Part shown: positions 23,091 to 27,751 of the stretch, one piece after another
How the letters are laid out: the number at the start of each line of letters is the position of its first letter
Numbering within the stretch: the stretch's first letter is position 1
Assembly (NCBI GenBank): GCA_002441135.1
Contig: DJVJ01000023.1
Span: 1 to 27,751 of the forward strand
Length of the DNA stretch: 27,751 nucleotides
Source: Caryophanales bacterium UBA6259
GTDB lineage: Bacteria; Bacillota; Bacilli; Tepidibacillales; Tepidibacillaceae
Direction: 5' to 3'
Position numbers and translations under genes: made by a program
Notes under the pieces: generated by a model
What the model was told of the DNA's origin: nothing
Database searches by the model: none
What the model saw: only the letters and a program-made list of their open reading frames with translations

Positions 23091-24320
23091 TTAAAGTGTA
23101 ATTAACAAATCAAAAATATCACTTAAATGAGGGTATTTTGCGGTTTGTTTTATTTTTTCACCATCATCAAGGAATTGCTGTTTCTCTTTTTGGCTGGAAT
23201 TAATTTTAAGAAATAACCCTGTTACATTTTCATCATCGACTAATAAGAATGGTATCTTCTGCAATAGGCGAATCAAAACGGAACTAAAGGTTTGATATTT
23301 ATTCGGATAATCTTTGATTAAGCGATAGTAATCTTCAATCATATCGTTAATCTCTACTAAATTCCTTTTTTTTAGTAAGTCAAGAGAAAAACCGCATACT
23401 TCAATATCCGGGTGCAGGGTTACAAACATAGAATAATTCCCCATCTGTTCTTTTCTTCGATCTATTTTAGAGTAAGGATGTTCCTGATGATAATTTAAAA
23501 TGGTCGGATCATCGATATACTTCGCACCTAGTTTATATAATCGATACCCTAACTCCCAGTCCTCATATCCCCAGCCTTTGAAATCCTCATTAAACCCTCC
23601 AACTATATCTAAAAGCCGTTTCGATACAGAAACATTACGTGTGATAAAAAATGTCCAAGGTAAGTAATAACCATTTAATTCTGGACCAAAGTTTTGTACA
23701 ATACCTGGAAAACTCGGAAGAGGTAGAGCAACTTTTTTATAAATTTCACTATTTATTGCTGATTTTGACAGGAACAGAATCGGTTTATTTATTTTTTTTC
23801 TATAATATAAAAGCTTTCTATAATTAAAATTGTGGTTATGTGGGGATAATTTTAACCGCTTTTTAAAGTAACGATTATCCTTCATCCGTGTGTATAATTC
23901 TTTCATTTGCTCTATAGTATATTCTGGATAGAGTGTAGTGTAGACAACATAGTGACCTGTAGTTCCTGCTACTACAATATTTTCATCCTTTTTATAATGT
24001 CGAAGATGGTTGTGAATAAAGTTTTTATCCACGATCATCTCTCCATCGAGAAAAATCACCACTTTCCCCTTTGCATTTTTTATTCCTATATTTTTTGCTC
24101 CTGCTCTCCCTAAGGTATTTTCATTTCTAATATATTTAAATTGATATGGTGCGTTATATTGCATTAGTCGGGGGGTTCTATCGATAGAAGCATCATCTAC
24201 TAAGATGACTTCTATCTTTGAAACATCCACATTATTTTGTTTTTTTAGAGAGTATAAAGTGGCCAAATTTTGTGGGTATTTGTTATAGCAAATTAAAATT
24301 ACACTCACTTCTGGAGTCAT
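23091..24320 (-). CDS. GT2 glycosyltransferase (first of a tandem set)
   Basis: A 409-residue GT2 enzyme and the first of three related genes. Motifs are VSVILICYNK, LVDDASIDRT (40-49), LDGE (91-94, a DxE variant), GWGYEDWELGYRL and YHQEHP. The tail (about 290-409) is helical and similar in kind to those of the other two, suggesting a shared interaction surface. The ATG has a strong RBS, AAGGAGGAG. It lies 24 bases after the epimerase-like gene. Sequence is closer to the third gene (20660-21877) than to the second. The sugar is unknown. Confidence 0.87.
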   Translation of the reverse strand: MTPEVSVILICYNKYPQNLATLYSLKKQNNVDVSKIEVILVDDASIDRTPRLMQYNAPYQFKYIRNENTLGRAGAKNIGIKNAKGKVVIFLDGEMIVDKNFIHNHLRHYKKDENIVVAGTTGHYVVYTTLYPEYTIEQMKELYTRMKDNRYFKKRLKLSPHNHNFNYRKLLYYRKKINKPILFLSKSAINSEIYKKVALPLPSFPGIVQNFGPELNGYYLPWTFFITRNVSVSKRLLDIVGGFNEDFKGWGYEDWELGYRLYKLGAKYIDDPTILNYHQEHPYSKIDRRKEQMGNYSMFVTLHPDIEVCGFSLDLLKKRNLVEINDMIEDYYRLIKDYPNKYQTFSSVLIRLLQKIPFLLVDDENVTGLFLKINSSQKEKQQFLDDGEKIKQTAKYPHLSDIFDLLITL

Positions 24321-24344
24321 TAGAATAATCTCCTCCTTTTATGA

Positions 24345-25415
24345 CTATGACTGCCAACGTATTTTGTTTTGCTCATAAATCTCTTCCATAATAAGTTGAA
24401 TATTTTTTTGTAGCCTCCATTTGGGATAGTCAGATTTGAATTTGGTTAAGTCAGAAATATACCAAATATGGTCCCCTGCTCTAGGAGTATCCTGGTAAGT
24501 ATAATTGAGTTTTTTAGAGGTAATTTGTTCTGCTAGAGTGATTGCCTCTAAGATTGAAATATTAGACTCTCGCCCACCACCTAGATTATAAACTGCTCCT
24601 CCTGTTTTTGGATTCTCATAAAATGCATGAAAAGCAGCAACAACATCCCTTGAATCAATTACATCCCTTACCTGTTTCCCTTTATAGCCAATAATGGTAT
24701 ATGGGGTATTGGTCATTACACATTTCATTAAATAATTGATAAATCCATGTAATTGAACTCCAGATTGTTTTGCACCACTTAAAACCCCTCCACGGAACGA
24801 CACGGTTTTAAAGCCAAAATACCGCCCATATTCCTGAACCAGGATATCTGCTGCTAACTTTGAGCTGCCAAATAAGGAATGCTTGTTTTGATCTACACTC
24901 ATCGTTTCTGGAATACCGTTTTTATAGATATGGTTACTATCAATTTCCCACCTTGTTTTATGCTCAATTAATGGCAGTGTATTAGGGTTATCTCCATATA
25001 CTTTATTGGTTGAGGTAAAGATAAAGACAGCATCAGGAGAATACTTATGCATCGCCTCTAACAAATGAAGAGTTCCATTTGCATTTACTCCAAAATCCAT
25101 CAATGGGTCCTTTGCTGCCCAGTCATGAGAAGGCTGTGCAGCAGTATGAATGATTAACGAAATATTGCTTTGATATTTTTGAAAGAGCTGATTAATAGCA
25201 CTGATATCTCTAATATCTAGATTATAGTGAGTGTAGTTATTTTTAAATTCTTTCATTAATCGGTTCCTATTCCAGATAGTTGAACCTTGTGGCCCAAAGA
25301 AAGTTTCTCTCATGTTATTATCAATACCAATAACCTGATATCCTAAGTTGGCATAGAACTCCACCGTTTCCGAACCAATCAATCCCGAAGATCCTGTAAC
25401 AAGTACAACAGACAT
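24345..25415 (-). CDS. NAD-dependent epimerase (CDP-paratose 2-epimerase-like SDR)
   Basis: An extended SDR of 356 residues acting on nucleotide sugars. It has the Rossmann motif TGSSGLIG (7-14), IDNNMRETFFGPQGST, STNKVYGD and GKQVRDV, the last two shared with CDP-paratose/tyvelose 2-epimerase. The usual YxxxK is FGSSK (F182, K186), so the catalytic tyrosine position is phenylalanine. I recall relatives with the same HSLFGASK block, so this looks like a subfamily trait and not decay. The true substrate is uncertain; no CDP-sugar synthesis genes are nearby. It is the first gene of the operon; ATG follows GGGAG. Confidence 0.8.
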   Translation of the reverse strand: MSVVLVTGSSGLIGSETVEFYANLGYQVIGIDNNMRETFFGPQGSTIWNRNRLMKEFKNNYTHYNLDIRDISAINQLFQKYQSNISLIIHTAAQPSHDWAAKDPLMDFGVNANGTLHLLEAMHKYSPDAVFIFTSTNKVYGDNPNTLPLIEHKTRWEIDSNHIYKNGIPETMSVDQNKHSLFGSSKLAADILVQEYGRYFGFKTVSFRGGVLSGAKQSGVQLHGFINYLMKCVMTNTPYTIIGYKGKQVRDVIDSRDVVAAFHAFYENPKTGGAVYNLGGGRESNISILEAITLAEQITSKKLNYTYQDTPRAGDHIWYISDLTKFKSDYPKWRLQKNIQLIMEEIYEQNKIRWQS

Positions 25416-25464
25416 AAAGTCACTCCCTTACCAATTTAAAAACATTTCTGTACCTAACTATTAC

Positions 25465-25493
25465 AATATATGATTATCGTGTAGATGTGGAAA
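25465..25493 (-). promoter_or_regulatory. Candidate promoter of the glycan operon
   Basis: On the minus strand TTTCCA (25488-25493, 4 of 6) and TATATT (25465-25470) are separated by 17 bases, about 50 bases before the first ATG. The same -10 area (CATATATT) also resembles the sigma-E -10 CATACANT, but no fitting sigma-E -35 is seen. The region is AT-rich, so confidence is low. Confidence 0.35.
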
Positions 25494-25530
25494 CGATTGA
25501 TTTGTCCATTTTTTATAAATTCTACGTAGA

Positions 25531-25566
25531 AAACAAAAAAGCAGCCTCCTAATGTGAAGGCTACTT
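25531..25566 (-). terminator. Rho-independent terminator of tldD-tldE
   Basis: On the minus strand AAGTAGCCT pairs with AGGCTGCTT (one G-T pair, 10-base loop), followed by TTTTTTGTTTTC. It lies 40 bases after the tldE stop and separates this pair from the glycan operon. Confidence 0.88.
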
Positions 25567-25606
25567 CCTTTTATGAAATATTTAATTGATATTTAAATTC
25601 TTCTTG

Positions 25607-26962
25607 TTAATTACCAGCAACAGCAAGGCTCTTCACTTTTACCGTTGGAGAACCAACATAACCACCAAACATCGGTAAACTAAAGGCTAAATCATTAGCA
25701 ATAGAATCAATATCCTTTAATAGCTGATAAAAATTACCTGCAATCGTGATTTGGTTTACTGGGCGTGCTATTTTTCCGTCTTTAATTAAGTAACCATGGG
25801 CTGCTAGAGAAAAATCACCAGATACTGCATTTGCTCCAGAATGTATGCCTTGAAGCTCTGTGATCATAACACCTTCTTCAATCGAAGCAACTAATTCATC
25901 AAAGCTATTCTCACCATTTTTTACATAAATATTAGAAGGAGCAACCGTTAAATTCCCTTTATAGGAATTCTTAGATGCATGGCCAGTGGATTGAACACCA
26001 GCTTTTGCTGCTGTTTTGATATTATGCAGCAATGTCTGAAGTACGCCATCCTTTATTACTTCTAGCTCCTTTGTTGCAACACCTTCACTATCAAAGGAAC
26101 GACTTTGCATTCCCTGTTCTAAAAAAGGATTATCAATAATGGTCAGAATAGGGTTGGCAATTTCCTGTCCGACTTTATCCTTTAATAGGGATTGACCATT
26201 TTGAGCATTCTCGGCGGAAAAAGCTCCGGTAAAAGCTGATATCAAACTAGCCATTGCTTTATTTTTTAATAGAATAGGATATTCCTTGCTCTCTACTGGA
26301 GTTGCACCAAGATAGGAGAGGGCCTCATTGACAACCTTTTCCGCTAACTCTTTTACTTCCACGTTTTTAATGTCATTCGTAAACAGAACCTCAAATGCGG
26401 TTTTGGTGTCCTCTTCTTCTTTTACGATGACCTCTAAAGCTATTGCAGCTATGTTACTTTTTTCTTGCCTTTCTAATCCCTTTGTATTGGCTATCAACCT
26501 TTCGGATAAATAGGTATCAATGGAGCAATCACCAATACTTACTAATCTTTTATCTAGTTTGTATGCTTCCTCTTCAAGAGCCATGATTAAATCAATTTTT
26601 TCCTTTGGAGTGACTTTTTCTAACGCTTCATCAAAAAGCTTCACTTGTTGATAGCTAGAGGAGCCTTCAAAAATAACCTCCTGATTCTGTGTTTCTAGAA
26701 TCATGGAATTACTTTTTGCTTCCTCTAATAGCATACCGATGGCTTCTTCATCTAACTTTTCTGTATAGGAATACCCCATTTTGCCTTGATATACCCCACG
26801 AAAGGAAAGCCCACCACTCATTGCAATACTGTAATTATCTACTTCTTGCTTATATACATTACTAGAGAATTTCTTGTTTTCTTGGTAATATATCTCCATA
26901 TCATGAAAGCCTAATTCTCTTCCCTGTTGAAAGAGGCGTTCTTTAAATACTTTAATATTCAT
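25607..26962 (-). CDS. tldE: Metallopeptidase subunit TldE/PmbA
   Basis: The non-catalytic partner in the TldD/TldE heterodimer, a cytoplasmic metalloprotease that degrades or matures unfolded or modified peptides (microcin B17 processing in Escherichia coli). The 451-residue product has the PmbA/TldD fold throughout and lacks the HExxxH zinc motif, as TldE does. The C-terminal block GANAVSGDFSLAAHGYLI and the end GGYVGSPTVKVKSLAVAGN are typical. ATG with RBS AAAGGGG; only two bases separate it from the tldD stop, so the two are co-translated. I see no small precursor peptide gene next to it. Confidence 0.93.
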   Translation of the reverse strand: MNIKVFKERLFQQGRELGFHDMEIYYQENKKFSSNVYKQEVDNYSIAMSGGLSFRGVYQGKMGYSYTEKLDEEAIGMLLEEAKSNSMILETQNQEVIFEGSSSYQQVKLFDEALEKVTPKEKIDLIMALEEEAYKLDKRLVSIGDCSIDTYLSERLIANTKGLERQEKSNIAAIALEVIVKEEEDTKTAFEVLFTNDIKNVEVKELAEKVVNEALSYLGATPVESKEYPILLKNKAMASLISAFTGAFSAENAQNGQSLLKDKVGQEIANPILTIIDNPFLEQGMQSRSFDSEGVATKELEVIKDGVLQTLLHNIKTAAKAGVQSTGHASKNSYKGNLTVAPSNIYVKNGENSFDELVASIEEGVMITELQGIHSGANAVSGDFSLAAHGYLIKDGKIARPVNQITIAGNFYQLLKDIDSIANDLAFSLPMFGGYVGSPTVKVKSLAVAGN

Positions 26963-26964
26963 GC

Positions 26965-27751
26965 CTATTTCCCCTTTCTTCCACCAACAGTGATTTCACT
27001 AACACGAATCATTGGCTGACCAACATTTACTGGAATTGACCCACTTATAGAACCACACATTCCTTGGCCATGCTCTAAATTGTTTCCGACCATATCCACC
27101 TTTTGCATGGTTTTTGGCCCATTTCCAATCAGTGTAGCACCACGAACTGGTTCTTCAATCTTTCCGTTTCTAACGATGTAGCCTTCCATAACAGCAAAAT
27201 TATAGTCTCCAGTTGCGGGATTAACTTGGCCACCACCTAAATATTTAGCATAGATTCCATATTCTGTGTTAGCAATAATTTCTTCTGGAGAAGATTTACC
27301 CGGCGCAATAAAAGTATTAGTCATTCTAGAAGTTGGTGCAAACTTATAGGATTGTCTTCGACTTGATCCTGTTGCTTCCATTCCCATTCGACGAGAATTC
27401 AATTTATCAATTAAATATCCCTTCAAGATTCCATTTTCAATAAGGATATTCTTTCTTGCCTTCTCCCCTTCATCATCTATATTGATTGAACCCCAAGCAT
27501 TTGGAATAGTACCATCATCAATATAAGTTACAATATCTGGTGCAACCTTTTCTCCTAGCTGATTGGCAAAAACAGAATTGTTTTTAGCAACAGAGGTAGC
27601 TTCTAGACCATGTCCTGTTGCTTCATGAAAAATAACACCACCAAATTTATTATCAATAATTACTGGAAATTTGCCACTAGGACATAAATCAGCATTTAGC
27701 ATGGTAACCGCAATTCTAGCCGCTTCCTGACCATAATATTTAACATCCAGC
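26965..27751 (-). CDS. tldD: Metallopeptidase subunit TldD (5' end outside window)
   Basis: The zinc-bearing subunit of TldD/TldE. The visible 261 residues are the C-terminal half; the reading frame stays open to the window edge (GQEAARIAVTML before the internal ATG at 27702), so the true start lies beyond 27751. The zinc motif HExxxH appears as HEATGHGLEAT, preceded by FGGVIFHE. The C-terminus (GNGPKTMQKVDMVG, then GMCGSISGSIPVNVGQP) is typical. It lies two bases before tldE. Intact as far as visible. Confidence 0.95.
   Translation of the reverse strand, partial: LDVKYYGQEAARIAVTMLNADLCPSGKFPVIIDNKFGGVIFHEATGHGLEATSVAKNNSVFANQLGEKVAPDIVTYIDDGTIPNAWGSINIDDEGEKARKNILIENGILKGYLIDKLNSRRMGMEATGSSRRQSYKFAPTSRMTNTFIAPGKSSPEEIIANTEYGIYAKYLGGGQVNPATGDYNFAVMEGYIVRNGKIEEPVRGATLIGNGPKTMQKVDMVGNNLEHGQGMCGSISGSIPVNVGQPMIRVSEITVGGRKGK

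Noticed and set aside
14790..25415. Capsule or teichuronic acid export cluster
   Set aside because: ugd and galU fit, but no membrane proteins, polymerase, flippase or initiating transferase are present in the operon.
1..27751. CRISPR array, insertion sequence, prophage or tRNA
   Set aside because: No regularly spaced repeats, transposase or integrase frames, or tRNA-like sequence were seen on either strand.

Overview
The window comes from an AT-rich, endospore-forming Firmicute of the Bacillales type. The evidence is a complete GerA-type germinant receptor operon, a LipM-type (not LipB-type) lipoate route, an ABC-F protein very close in sequence to Bacillus YfmM, strong GGAGG ribosome binding sites, and TTG/GTG starts. 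A Fnr-like operator between two di-iron (hemerythrin-type) genes suggests facultative or anaerobic growth with nitrosative stress. I see no tRNA, rRNA, CRISPR array or insertion sequence. No gap between genes exceeds about 300 bases; the largest are 12481-12721 and 7215-7430.

Left part (1-9106): ric (iron-sulfur cluster repair) and a hemerythrin-domain gene diverge from a short region with one Fnr-type palindrome that sits at about -41.5 for both. Next come gerAA-gerAB-gerAC on the minus strand, then lipM-lipA (octanoyl transfer and sulfur insertion for lipoate), which ends in a strong terminator. Divergent from lipM is the yfmM-like ABC-F gene, which ends in a purine-rich repeat and a terminator.

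Middle part (9131-14810): a minus-strand group of a DedA membrane protein, a PlsC-type acyltransferase with an extra zinc-ribbon C-terminal half, and a GltS-family transporter. Upstream of it is a stand-alone 5'-3' exonuclease followed by three consecutive hairpins, and then a divergent GNAT acetyltransferase whose 3' end overlaps the last gene of the glycan operon.

Right part (14790-25415): nine tightly packed minus-strand genes form a likely glycan operon. In order of transcription they are a CDP-paratose-2-epimerase-like SDR, three tandem related GT2 glycosyltransferases, a GT61 glycosyltransferase, ugd, uxs, galU and a double-domain GT2. galU-ugd-uxs make a full route glucose-1-phosphate to UDP-glucose to UDP-glucuronate to UDP-xylose. 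No flippase, polymerase, initiating phosphoglycosyltransferase or exporter is present, so cytoplasmic glycosylation of a protein or pre-formed acceptor is a reasonable inference. The GT61 enzyme is a good candidate to use the UDP-xylose.

Right edge (25607-27751): tldE and a 5'-truncated tldD, the two subunits of the TldD/TldE metalloprotease, end in a terminator before the glycan operon. The most notable items are the glycan operon, the shared Fnr operator, the acyltransferase with an undescribed C-terminal half, and the hairpin cluster at 12589-12710.
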